The notes below the pieces were generated by a model that had not been told where the DNA came from, searched no databases, and saw only the letters and a list, made by a program, of their open reading frames with translations. From Neurospora crassa OR74A (taxonomy: Eukaryota; Ascomycota; Sordariomycetes; Sordariales; Sordariaceae), in assembly GCF_000182925.2 (NCBI RefSeq), contig NC_026505.1, positions 1,736,001 through 1,800,000 of the forward strand: a DNA stretch of 64,000 bases. Direction: 5' to 3'. Within the stretch, counting starts at the first letter, position 1. Each line of letters begins with the position of its first letter. The translations under genes and the position numbers were made by a program. Below, piece by piece: positions 35,701-45,805 of this stretch.

Positions 35701-37943
35701 TCTGCAAGTGGTTCCAAGGAGGCCTCGACATTAGAGGGCCGCGGTTTTGCTGAGATCGAAAGGCTCCTTTTCGGCAGATCCTGGGCGAGTTGCTCTTGCT
35801 TTGCCTTCTCTGCGTCTCTCCGTATATCCATGTCATGGAGAAAGGCCGCTCCTCCCACACTGATCTTCCGGAACCTCATGAGGTTCTCAGTCAGGGTACC
35901 TGTCTTGTCCGAAAACACATAGCTAACCTGACCGAGGTTTTCCAAAATCGTTGTGGTGTTGGCGCTCATTGCCGTGTCTGTTTTGGGATCATACATCTCG
36001 ACATCCGCCAGTAGGTAAAGTTGCCCAAGCTTGATGATTTCAAGACTGACATAAAGTGACAGGGGAATCAGAGTGTTGAAAGCGATAATGAAGCCAATGA
36101 CAATTTCCTTGATTGGGACCTTTTGCTGAATGAGATACCAAGCCTTCCTTTCATTGCTGCGATGCCACATGGTATATCCACCAGTACACCCAACAGCGAG
36201 TGCAACGACGAAGACCACGAGAAGCATGACAATTCGGTTGACCATGAACTGCATCTCGGGTGCCTTGGTCCGCACATTCTTGTGCGCATTCATCCGAATC
36301 TTGCACTCCTCGCCAGTGTTGACGACGATTCCAATCGCTTGGGTCGTATTGCGGAGGGTTGATCCTCTGTACACGATCTGATTGGAGGTCAAGGGCATCG
36401 TCTCTCCGTTTACCGTCACTCGGCCTTCGTAGTTGTAGAGGTCGAGATTCGGGTCCTCGGAGACGACTGTAGCATCGCAGTGGGCCATGTCGTTGGTAGA
36501 GGAGCAATGGTTGAGCAACAAAGGACAGGCCTGTTTGCTCTTGAGATTTGTCTCGCCATCCAACGCCATAGTCTCGATATATGCGACTCCGTTCGGGCCA
36601 GTGGCATGGAGAAGCACCATATCGGCGGGCACGTTTTCATCTCTCCGCAGCTGAACAATGTCGCCGACTCTGATGTCCTGCCATTCGATTCGTGCCCAAG
36701 GCTCGCCTCCGCCCTCTCCCTCGCTCTGGTCGACTTCAGCTGTGGTCACCCTTTCCAAACCAGCTAGTTCCGTAGCAGCACCACCCTCAGCCGACTTTTT
36801 GCCCTTGACCATTTCCATGAGCATCCCCCGTTTCCTCCCTCGTACTCTGGTGCTGACGGTGCCATCGGGATCCAGCACAAACGCGGCACTCCTGTTCTCC
36901 AGTTTATCGAGTCTGTAACGGCGGTAGTCGTCATAACCTTCTTTTGCCATACTAATGCACACAAAAACTATAAGCGGGGCTATTGTCGTGTACGTTCCGG
37001 TTGTGCTCAATCCAGGAACCATCTGTAGGATACCGATGACAAGGAAATAGAAGTTGGCGAGCTTGCCGAACTGAAAAAGTAATTGCTTCGGCAAGAAGTC
37101 ATAGAGGGTATATCTGCTGGAACGGATAAAGTTTGAGACGTAAGGCTGACCCGTCCGCTCGTCGTTCAACGGTGTCTGTCGTACCAAACCAGGTTTCAGC
37201 GGTATGTGCCTTCCATCTTTACTTGGGGGTATTGGCCTTTGTCGCAGAAGGCCTTCAACAATGTATTTCTGGTAGGCATTCTCGGCACCAGCCTTTATCC
37301 TATTCAACGGATCGCTTGTCAACCTCTTTTGTCTCTCCTTCTGTCTCCCAATCCAGTCCTTGTAGGTGTCAAGAGTGATTTTGGTCTCCTCTTCCGTGGC
37401 CATAGCACTGCTGGAATCGCCGTACGCCTCATCGTAGCGTTGTCGGGGTAAGGTTAAGGATAAACGAGAGCGGGTGCTATTCGCTGCGCTGTGTCGTGGT
37501 TCCAAGCTTGGCCGGCCCGGTTGTGATGGTTTTACGGAAGAGGACGGGAGGTCGATATTAGAGTTGATTGTGTATAGTTGGGACGGAAGTTGTAAGCTCG
37601 GGCGCGACAGGCTGGGACGCCCAGACCTCGGGAGATCGTCGTCAGGAATATCGAGACTGAAACGCACACGCGTTGCCGATGGCGAGGCTGGTGATAAGGG
37701 GGATGTTGGTGTTTCGGGAGCAAGGTGGGACGAATGTCTAGGAAGTCCAAGGCTTGGTCTCCCATGCACCGCAGGATGTCGGCCGTCGGTTGATCGCCGC
37801 TGCCCAAGCCTTAGCGAGGGCGTCGAAGCTGGCAAGCGACGCAATGCTGGGCGAGGGATGTGGACTTCATTTTGCTGCAGTTCGATGTTTTCAAGTCGGT
37901 CTCTGAGAGCCTCGGCGGCATCTGGCTGGTCTGGTCCGGCCAT
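32712..37943 (-). CDS. DNF3: P4-ATPase phospholipid flippase, DNF3 type
   Basis: A single uninterrupted frame of 1743 aa with a good start context (CCTCCACCATGGCC). A 230-residue Ser/Pro/Arg-rich N-terminus is followed by the P4 N-terminal domain (FIRSSRYTLYDFLPKQLLFQ, STTGTYTTIAPLIVFVCISM), the A-domain motif LDGETNLKSK (about residue 460), PLSLYVSLEIIKLGQ in TM4, the phosphorylation site DKTGTLTENLMRF (about 678), an N domain with FTKGADSMILPRL and a long low-complexity insertion, and LTGDKRETAINIAHS and GDGANDIAMIQ (about 1240). A C-terminal block of six membrane segments and a long disordered tail complete it. The STTGTYTT and KEGYDDYRRYRLDKLENR segments resemble yeast Dnf3 more than Drs2, Dnf1/2 or Neo1. 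P4-ATPases move phospholipids to the cytosolic leaflet, usually with a Cdc50-family partner; the Golgi/endosome location is inferred from Dnf3. Confidence 0.93.
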   Translation of the reverse strand: MAGPDQPDAAEALRDRLENIELQQNEVHIPRPALRRLPASTPSLRLGQRRSTDGRHPAVHGRPSLGLPRHSSHLAPETPTSPLSPASPSATRVRFSLDIPDDDLPRSGRPSLSRPSLQLPSQLYTINSNIDLPSSSVKPSQPGRPSLEPRHSAANSTRSRLSLTLPRQRYDEAYGDSSSAMATEEETKITLDTYKDWIGRQKERQKRLTSDPLNRIKAGAENAYQKYIVEGLLRQRPIPPSKDGRHIPLKPGLVRQTPLNDERTGQPYVSNFIRSSRYTLYDFLPKQLLFQFGKLANFYFLVIGILQMVPGLSTTGTYTTIAPLIVFVCISMAKEGYDDYRRYRLDKLENRSAAFVLDPDGTVSTRVRGRKRGMLMEMVKGKKSAEGGAATELAGLERVTTAEVDQSEGEGGGEPWARIEWQDIRVGDIVQLRRDENVPADMVLLHATGPNGVAYIETMALDGETNLKSKQACPLLLNHCSSTNDMAHCDATVVSEDPNLDLYNYEGRVTVNGETMPLTSNQIVYRGSTLRNTTQAIGIVVNTGEECKIRMNAHKNVRTKAPEMQFMVNRIVMLLVVFVVALAVGCTGGYTMWHRSNERKAWYLIQQKVPIKEIVIGFIIAFNTLIPLSLYVSLEIIKLGQLYLLADVEMYDPKTDTAMSANTTTILENLGQVSYVFSDKTGTLTENLMRFRKISVGGAAFLHDMDIRRDAEKAKQEQLAQDLPKRSLSISAKPRPSNVEASLEPLAEESSNEPIVANQSAWHSSAGVKHGQREPNTEELIRYLQQRPNTPFSRIAKHFILCIALCHTCLPETKEDGEMTFQAASPDELALVEGARDLGYLVIDRPSQAIRLQTRDADGNPVTETYEVLDVIEFSSKRKRMSIVIRMPDGSTCIFTKGADSMILPRLKQSNLAIQTAGKIGQMASMRKSMEQEKALRRLSLHSIKRDSMNLVRASRASMDHRRVKGSQRRSTFFTDEVDSWLVRRETDEFDDSNPPPRRSMQRGRSFEVGRPHDPLDGMVDEHLALNEAAVFERCFKHIDDFASEGLRTLVFAYRYLDGEEYRKWKTIYHEATTSLVNRQERIEAAAEIIEQNFDLAGATAIEDKLQHGVPETIDKFRRANIKIWMLTGDKRETAINIAHSARICKPFSEVYILDATQGDLQERLASTLIDVGRGMVPHSVVVIDGHTLSVVEEDESLRVLFFDLVVRVDSVICCRASPSQKATLVQSIRQQVPKAVTLAIGDGANDIAMIQASHVGIGISGREGLQAARISDFSISQFRFLQRLLFVHGRWNYIRTGKYILGTFWKEIVFYLVQAQFQRYNGYTGTSLFESTSLTVFNTLFTSLPVILFGIFEKDLEADTLMAIPELYTYGQKEKAFNVRLYIGWMFMAVSESVLIFSIVWYVYGITLPPENAALYPVGTLAFTICVIFINIKMLVLELHNRIAICFAGLFISVFGWFLWNLLLSGIFSAKMSPYLVRDGFIRGFGQHAPWWVVCIIALSALLIFEVAISAVRRSLWPTDQDLMKEIEHIDGVLEVMKEHAAERGEAGLPAADVTAAEAGSMRHKNSYGDFTGASMTPAAAGSSSSRPLMPEGRPSHAYTRPNFDSPAEELEDPVEDVVRLKSKAAGEVGEPKGSMKGKTPRKSALRTNMDVGVSTRFLGEGSANTPIASGSAMEASEPYFVTSPIEMPEMHSPVVSTAAAATADTGVGSEEAGEGSAVERQLTGTTVNQEEGQPPVTRQLL

Positions 37944-40900
37944 GGTGGAGGAAGCAGTTTGTCGTAACCCGTAAGCAAGTCGGTGTAAACGTATGCGAAA
38001 CGGCGTATGGTTCCTTTTCTAGCAGCGATTTCGACATGTCCCCTCCTTGAATTGCACGATGACAATGGCGTATTTGATCGATTTTTCTGGCAGGAAAAAA
38101 AAAGACGCTTCCTTCAGGATTGTGGCGGTCTGGTTAGTGATCTCTCTGGAGACGTTCAAAGCATTCTGACGATCCAGTCCAGGGTCGGACGGGGGCGGTT
38201 TGTCCGTTGACGGAGTCTCGATGATCACAGCCGTTTAGTAACCCAGGTCGTAAGCCACCTCCGCATTAGCTGCGTTTTAGTGGAGTTTAGTGACGGAGTG
38301 CTGCTGCACTGGTGCTTCGGCGCCCGAGTACGCCAGGGAGCTTTGGAAGAATCGCGATCTTAAAAGTCTCCAAGGCAAAGGGAAACTTGATGCACGTTCA
38401 GACCGGGCCGGGGTATATTTATCGTACTAAGGTGTCGCGAAAAAAGTTAAATTAACCTCCCCTCAGTTTCGAAGGCTCGTGGGGTTGTTTCGATGCAAAT
38501 TCGCTCGCCGTCACTTGGCTTTCCCTTTGTGTCAATCAGGAGGCAATATGCTGGGGTCGCTCCGCTTGTCTTGGGGCCAAGATGTCGCTGTCAGCCTGCA
38601 CGAAAGACCAAGCATGTAAGACAACTTGAGGCGATGGGTGGCTGTTTGTGATCGCGCGCTCACAAGTAAATAGATGGTGAAGAGACCACGGGGGGTATCT
38701 TAAAAGAACAATTGGCGATGAATCAAAATGCGGTATCCAACACACGGGCAGAGCAAGAAGGGAATCAAGAAAAGCGAATGACAAGTTAACCTGAAGAAGA
38801 GGTTGGGTGCGTGGTGACATGCATTCTGATGCTCCGATCCTGGAAACTTGCCGTGGGGAGGCCGAGGTGGCGGGGAGACCTAGAAAAAGTCCACTGCAAG
38901 CCACGCTTTCCCCTTCTGGGTTTGCTCTTGGCAAAGGAAGAAAGTGGAAGCGGGCCTCGACGTCGGCATCCCGCCCGTCCCCTCTGCTGTCCCGCCGAGC
39001 CCACCGCTGCAGCCCACCCATTAACCTTGGACTTCCGGGCCGCAACGGCAAGCCCTCAAGAGTCCAGCGCGGTCGGCATCCGGAACCCCGGCAGATGTTT
39101 CCTAGCCCCTATTCCTAGTAATCTCAATCTTCTATCAAAACCTTCCTTATCCATCACCTTCCCTTTTTTCCCCTACTGCAGAAAACAGTTGACGCGCGTT
39201 GGTGTCAGTGTGTGTACGTCACCGCCTAAAATTCAACTAAATTGTGCTAGTGCATAGCCCCAATGCCAGGAACCTTGGCGGCCGGCCTTGGAACTGTTTT
39301 GCCGCTTTCCATGCTTCGTTGGTCAGATAAGTCTAAACTTCCCGTGCCTCTCACGTTCCGCCGCCTATCCCGACGGTCGAAACGTTGGTCACGCGGCGGC
39401 TTGTCACCCAGGAACGCCGCACTTTCGCATTTCATATCTCAGGTCCGAGAGACACACAGCACAGGATTCAAGACAGAGTTCCCGACCGTTGCGTGGCATG
39501 GCTGCAGAGCCGCATGGCCTTGAATGTCGTGTATCGGAGAACAGGACGGTAGTGTGGTGTCATACGCTGTGGTAGATATTCGATGTTGTGAGGGCTGTTT
39601 GAGGCATATCGTCCAGTTGGATAGTACTGCGGGCTTGGTTGGCAGTACGTGCGTCGTATGACACAGATTTCACGAGGAAGTCTCCCATAAAATCGAGCCA
39701 CGGCGGGCCGAAGCTGTGCAAAGTCCATCTGACAGTTCACGTTCAATGGAGAGCCGATATAGCAAAGATGGGCAATAGTGACTAACCCAACAAACTAGAT
39801 TAAGTAATATGAAGGATTAGAGTGAAAACAACGGGCATGAGACACAAGCATCATGATGACAACGGTAAGAGCTCGATATGAGATGAATCCAGGACCATCC
39901 CGCTTCCCGCTCGCGGGGTCAGGAGATCAAAAGCTAAAACTTAAATTCCACGACATGTCTACTTCGGTTTCTGCAGATAACAATCCTCTTTTTATTAATT
40001 CAGAAATCTGCAAGAGGATATGGGCCATGGTACGTACCGACCCTCGGTACTAATTTACAGTGTACACTACTTAGGTATGTAGGTATTACGCCGTTCCGTC
40101 CCGAGGGTTCCGGTGTTCCCGCTTCCCGCTCAGAAGGTCCCTGACCCGACTGGCCTTTAACTATCGTCCAGAATACCAGGCTGTCCCGTCTCCGTGCAGC
40201 AGAGGATGAAAGGCCATGTGAGATGTATCACCACGAAAAGAGGAACCCCCAAGGAACTTACTGGTCGGACCTGAGAATCAAGTAATTCTTCAAGTTATGT
40301 AACGTATTCACCGTACTGTACGTTCCGTTTCCAGTTACCTCTACTACCCCAGACTTTGGGAAATTTGAATCCGGGGCCCGGGATGCTACTCTGTAATTTC
40401 TCTTCATCAGACAATCAACAACGTGAGACTGCCGCAACTGAGGTTACCATTACGTATGCCCAGGCGTGGGCTTTTGCTCATATGTTCATGGGTGTTTCTA
40501 TCATCGTCCACGCTCATGTTCTTTATCTTAAATCAAGAACAAATCGACAATTAATGCCCGGTGTCGACACTTGGAATCCAAAACGTTGCCTCTACCCGCG
40601 GTACCCTCTTTCGCACTTTCTCACTGGCACAAAGTCAATATTTAATAATTTTACTCGGCATTGATTATTTCTGTTGTGCTCTCCATGCTAACTACCTCCA
40701 TCACCATACCGTAAACTAGATCTCTGCGCAATAGAGCAAAGATTGATCCAATACTTCACTGCCCCCTGATTAAAACCAGAGTATCTGAGAAATAGTAGCC
40801 GCCTGGGCTTCTCCAGATCATCGCCTTTTGAACCTCCCCGCAGCCAGAACTTCATGGAGACACCTGATGCTTTTTATGGTCAACTCTTTCCCCCGCTGTC

Positions 40901-41466
40901 CCATCAAGAGAGAGGGAGAAACAGGATACCCATGATAAACCAGAGCTATTACAAAACCTGAGGCCCCGGGGGATTCGCCAACAAAAGAGGAATTATTACC
41001 CCGGGATATCGATAGACGAGAAACCGCCGAAAAGAGCAACGTAATCGAGAAAGGAGAAAACTTGTGCAATACTAAAAATGATCAAAGTAGGGATGACGAG
41101 GATCAATGTGCCAGACACGCATGAAAAGACAAGGTATCGTCTTGTAAATTTCGTGGCTGATGGATGAAATGGGACAAGAACAGAACATTTGTAAGAGGGG
41201 TATTCTTGGCAGTTTTTAAATCGGGAAAATGTGATGATATGTCGTCAAGCTTTTTTCTTTTTGAAGCGACACATGGAGGCAACAGAGCGTCCTGGTAAAT
41301 ACAACGAGATCCTCTAAACGCCAAAAGGAGTCGAACCGGGAGTGTACTCTCCGGAGGGGTATTATAAGGAATAAGAGTCATGAACCATCGGTGGCTTATA
41401 ACCTATCGCAACACACAGCCGTGTTGCGAGGCAGACAAGGAAAAAAAAATATTTTGATTTACCCGC
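37944..41466. other. Gene-free 3.5 kb interval
   Basis: The left end must hold the flippase promoter and leader and the right end the 3' UTR of the homeobox gene. The longest frame (38536-39051, minus) is Arg/Pro/Ser-rich with no domain. A GC-rich block near 38820-39100 and short TAGGTA/TACCTA motifs near 40060-40090 are present. I see no tRNA or 5S rRNA gene. Confidence 0.45.
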
Positions 41467-43445
41467 TCACTGTGTATGGTGAATGCTTTCAGGAGACAGA
41501 GAAGCGGGATCGACATCAAAGTGTTTGAGATCCATGTACTGGTTCAGCTCCATTTCTGCTTGGTTCGGTTCAGCGAATGGCGAGTGAGGATGCATCGGAA
41601 GTGTGTAACTGTGCTTGCCCGGCTGGTACATGTCGTGGGTGGAGCCATCGTCCGAGATCGCGGAGCCTTCGCAGATGGGAGGCATAGACATCGGCGGAGA
41701 TTCGCTCATGATAGCAGGGTGGTCGAACGATAGCGGGGAAATCGACGGAGGCGGGACACCGAGGCTCGAGGGGTTGATCATGGGCGAGAAAGTAGCGCTA
41801 TAGGGGGTGAAGCTACCTGCCATGTTGCCATTGTCAGGAGGGGCGAAGTAGTTGGGACTGTTAAAGCCAGCCGGTGAGTGCGGAGCAGTCGTCGCCGACA
41901 TGGGATACTGTCGCATATCCACCGACCCGAAGCCAGCCTGGGTATCAATGCGCAAGTTGGGGTTGAGAGGACCCAGCATGTTGGGCTGCTGAGGGATAGG
42001 AGCAAAGATCTGGGGGTTGTGAACAGGAGCCTGCTGATGCTCAGGTTGCGTGATGTGGAAGCTTGGGGGCTGCTGGAGCATTTGGAGTGTCTGGAAATCG
42101 ATCGGTCCAGGGACACTGCGGCTACGCTGCCTCTTGTGGCCAGGTCCTCCCCGCATCATCATGTTGTTGTTCTGATGAACGTTGATCCCCCATTGGTTCT
42201 CCTGGAACATGCCCACGTGCGGCTGCGCAAAGTTTGGCTGAGAAGAGGGACGAGCTGGCGAAACAGGCGCAGACAGGGCCATGGGGTGGTGCATCTCCTG
42301 GAACATGTGGTTCGGGCTGTGACGATGCATGAAAGCCTCCAGGCTGACAAGCTTGGCAAGCTGGCCGCTCAAAATCTTGGGGTTGCCACCAAGGTGGTGG
42401 GTGAGCACGCTTGAAGCTTGCTGGTCCTCAGTAAAATCACCGACCTGGAAAAAGCCGCTAGCCTGGCCAGCCGCGTCCATGAAGAAGAGGGGCGGGTGGA
42501 GGAGCTCGATCGTGATTCCGCCCATATGATCGCCATCGCCATTGTTGAGGTAAATATTCTTAATGTAAGAAAAGGGATACTCGATCTTGTATCCTTCCTG
42601 CTCGTTGTTGATGTAGTAGGTCATCGTGCACTTGTCGGGGGAGTAAAAGATGATGAGATCCATAGAGTTTTGGGACACGCGCATCCACTTGCCAATAGTG
42701 AGCGATTTGCAGGTGAGATGGTGAATCACTGTCGCGAGTCAGTAAGCCACTCCAACTCCAACCTCCATGGGGTGATCGAGCCGCAACTTACAAACTTTGC
42801 CCTGTCCGCCTTGCTCACCACCGAGCATGCCCTGGTGTCCGTAAGGCAGCAAACCAGTGCGACCAAAGTAACCAAGACCCTTGCCCGACTCCATCGCCTG
42901 TATCGCAAGATACTGTCTCATAGACTCGGGGATGGAATCCATATCCTCGCCGCTTTCCAAGCTCTTCTTTGCCAGAAGCTTGATCTTGGCGCGACTGCTC
43001 ATGAAGTTAGTCGATAGTCACAACTATGATCGGGGTAAAAGCGCGCAGCAACACAAACTTACCGATTCTGGAACCAAATCTGGACGGATCTTTCGGTCAT
43101 GTTGATCTCCTCCGCTATCCTCTCGCGAACAGTGGCAGTCGGGGTAGGGTTCTTGTTGAACTCCATCTCAAGGGTTGTGAGCTGGTCCTGCGTCGCACGT
43201 TGCCTCTTCTGGTTCTTTTGCTGCTGAGTAAGGGTGCTCTTGCGGGGAGGACGCCTCGAGGCCGAAGACTGGTTGTGGTTCTTGTTGCCATTGGCGGGAG
43301 TAGAGGGAGAAGGCGAAACACTGTCCTTGGGGCAGCTGGTCGAGGTGGGAGTAGGAAGAGGAGTCATGCTGGAGGTTGGCGAAGGCGCTTCCTGCTTCAT
43401 GGACGGAGGGGCCAAAGTCTCCTGGTTGATTATGTCGGTAGCCAT
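41467..43445 (-). CDS. kal-1: Homeobox transcription factor (pah1/kal-1/HTF1 type)
   Basis: Three exons: 43445-43063, 42994-42792 and 42728-41467, product 615 aa. The introns are 68 and 63 nt with GTAAGT donors. The first ATG of the frame is 43445. The homeodomain spans about residues 77-135: it begins near [17 protein letters not shown] and ends in helix 3 [10 protein letters not shown], completed across intron 1 as [10 protein letters not shown]. Exon 3 opens with a conserved-looking block ([40 protein letters not shown]) typical of fungal Pah1/Phx1-like factors, followed by a Gln/Pro/Ser/Met-rich tail that is probably an activation region. Relatives control conidiation or mycelial growth in Magnaporthe, Fusarium and Podospora; Neurospora kal-1 is the likely orthologue, which is a family-level inference. 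The promoter or leader upstream is long. Confidence 0.85.
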
Positions 43446-45135
43446 TGCGAGCAGCGCTGGTGTCCTTTCCTTGATTCCAAATGAAAGCCAAGAGCGCGTT
43501 GAACGAAGTTTATCTCTCAATACACGGATCCAGATGTCTCTGGATTTGGCCTAGTGCTGGCCGACCCTGTTTGCCCGTTTCAGGTTGCGCGTCGAGCGGA
43601 AGGCTGAGATGGTGGAGGGTGTGATGTCGAAGGCGTATAGCAGTCGTGTGCGTGAGTATAAGCTATCGCGAGATTGCAGATTGGCAACAAATGGAGGAAT
43701 GTCGCAAGACAATATGAAAGTCGTTTCTTTTCTGTGGTAATAATGAATGTGTCGTCCTAGGCCGCAGTAGGTGGGCACGGGAGGATTAGTAGTGATAGTA
43801 GTATAGTAGTAGTAAGTACTAAGTGTCTAGCAGTGTTTGGGTTGCCAGGGTGAGTGGCAGAGAGAGTGTGGTATGTGTGTGTGATAGCGGTGATGCTGAT
43901 GATGGTGTTGTAGTAGTGGTGGTGTTGATGATGATGATGATGCTGGATTCAGACCGTAAAGGAAGGTAAGAGACCCGGAAAGAGTGACGGGACCTAATGG
44001 AATGGACTGAATTGATTATTGATCCAAAGTGAACGACTGTGGTTAGGTAGAAAAGCAAAAGAATGAAGGCAGGGGGAGAGACAGGAAAGGAAGGGCTTGT
44101 CGGTGAGAGACGAGACTGACGATGGCGACCGAGGTGGGTTGAAAAAAGAGGGAGTGGGAAAAAAAGAGAGCGACGAGGGCCGGGGACGGGGTAGACATTC
44201 GAGGGAAAAAGCAGAAAGGGCAATGGTGGAACATGCGACCACCACCCGACTCCAGCGGGCTCCAGGGTTAGGTCCAGGACTCCAACAGGGCTCCAGCAGG
44301 AGCGAGCGAGCGATGGGGCGGCACCGAAAAAAAGCGGGTTCACCAGACTCTGGGCAACAACCACTGCATGGACCTGGTGGCACTGCGAGCAAGACTGCGA
44401 ATCACTGCGAATCACCGGTGCGAATGGCTGCTGCGAATGGCACCGTCCAGCCAGTGCCTCTGCTCGCTCTGTGGTGCCCACCACCGACACTAGTGTACTA
44501 TGCTACTTGCGAAGGTGGGTCGCTCGATGCGGGTCGAGTGGCATGGCGTCCAGGCGGGGGTTGCGGTTGGCCCATATCATCTCATGGTTGCCGTGCCTGG
44601 TCGTGCCTGGCGCCTTCCATCTCGACATGTCGTCCTCTCCCGGCGCAGCTGTTCGTCTGGTTCCAGCTTGGTGCGGTTTGGGTGCAGTTCTGGTGCAGTC
44701 TGGCGCAGAGGCGCTGCAGCAGAGGGGGTGTGAGGCAGACCGTTGGGATTGGACGCGGTCCATCGCTCGCAAGCACGGTGATGGCACAGCTCGACACAGC
44801 CAACAAGCAACAAGGAATGGAGGGCAGCAGACTTCACACTACAGTAGAGGTAGTAGCACGCTTGCACATTGACCAACGCTTCCCTTCAGTGCGGGACACG
44901 GCATGATGGCGGCCCTCCTCCCAAGCCGTGAGCGACGACGGTACCTGCATCATTCACTTGCTCACTGTCCCCATCCACAGTCTGTCAGACGCCATTTTAT
45001 ACCGTGGTCCCGTCCCGTCTCCATGGCACGCAGTTTCAGTCTTGTCTCTTTGTGAGAAAGGTTCAGTCTGTCGTCTGTCCTATTTGCAAACCAAGAAAAA
45101 AAAAGAAGAGAAAAAGGTCACAGCGAACAGCGATC
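43446..45135. promoter_or_regulatory. Long leader/promoter region of the homeobox gene
   Basis: About 1.7 kb upstream of the homeobox start codon hold no supported gene. Several minus-strand ATGs with short frames (for example 43551-43778) could act as upstream ORFs if the leader is long. TGATGA/GGTGGT trinucleotide runs lie near 43890-43945. A plus-strand frame at 44097-44906 has no domain and reads through Arg/Gly-rich repeats, so I do not call it. Confidence 0.4.
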
Positions 45136-45570
45136 ATGATGGAGTGGATCTCACAAACCACGCACCTCTTCCTCGTGCTCCTATTCGGGCTTTCAACGGC
45201 CAAAGCTTTCCGGTCCACCCCGTCCTTTTTCCCGAGTTCCCTTCCATCGGCCCTCTCACAACTTCTCTCACACTGTCCAGCTCTCCTAGCCAGACACACT
45301 GCCTACGATACAATAACCCCCCGTGACCCAGGGTTCGGTCGGATACCTGCCCGACTTGGCGACCCATCCAGGCCCCGTTTGCACCAGTTGACCCCTAATC
45401 CCAGGTCCCGGACGGACTCGACCATTCAGATCAGAGACACTGCTTTAGCTCCCCAGGGTTACCTTACCACTGGAAAGAACGGCACTGATCCGACTGCCGC
45501 CAGGCCTGTTGGTGAGATCCTCTCCTCTGTTCCTGAGCTAGACAGTACCGAAAGAAGCTCTAGAAGTTGA
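45136..45570 (+). CDS. Candidate small secreted protein (unverified)
   Basis: An ATG at 45136 opens a 144-aa frame that starts with a plausible signal peptide: WISQTTHLFLVLLFGLSTA followed by KA, which would be cut before FRSTPS. The remainder is Pro/Ser/Arg/Thr-rich with no domain or Cys pattern. There is no intron, no homologue I recognise, and the same frame extends upstream without a break, so a chance frame is quite possible. It is listed because the hydrophobic N-terminus is well placed. Confidence 0.25.
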   Translation: MMEWISQTTHLFLVLLFGLSTAKAFRSTPSFFPSSLPSALSQLLSHCPALLARHTAYDTITPRDPGFGRIPARLGDPSRPRLHQLTPNPRSRTDSTIQIRDTALAPQGYLTTGKNGTDPTAARPVGEILSSVPELDSTERSSRS

Positions 45571-45765
45571 AGGGGTCTGAGGGAAAAGAAAGGGGAGGGG
45601 GTGCTGGAATCGGGAGGGCTCGGGCTTGGGCCCCGCGACCACTGGACTGTCCACAACGCCCATTTCGGTAATCAAGAGCTTGAGACAGACGACGGGGGAG
45701 GGTAACCAGGTCTTCAAACAGACGTAAGCATACACAGGACACAGTACCCCGATGGAGATGGGGAG

Positions 45766-45805
45766 CCTGACCTGACCTGACCTGACCTGACTTGACCTGA
45801 CCTGA
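45766..45805. repeat. CCTGA pentanucleotide repeat, 8 units
   Basis: Eight contiguous 5-bp units; the sixth is CTTGA (one C-to-T change). Confidence 0.95.

Noticed and set aside
38536-39051. 171-codon minus-strand frame
   Set aside because: Its Arg/Pro/Ser-rich composition follows a GC-rich block, and there is no domain, intron signal or good start context.
41300-41360. Minus-strand tRNA-like T loop (GGTTCGACTCC)
   Set aside because: The flanking bases do not form a T stem, and no cloverleaf can be built around it.
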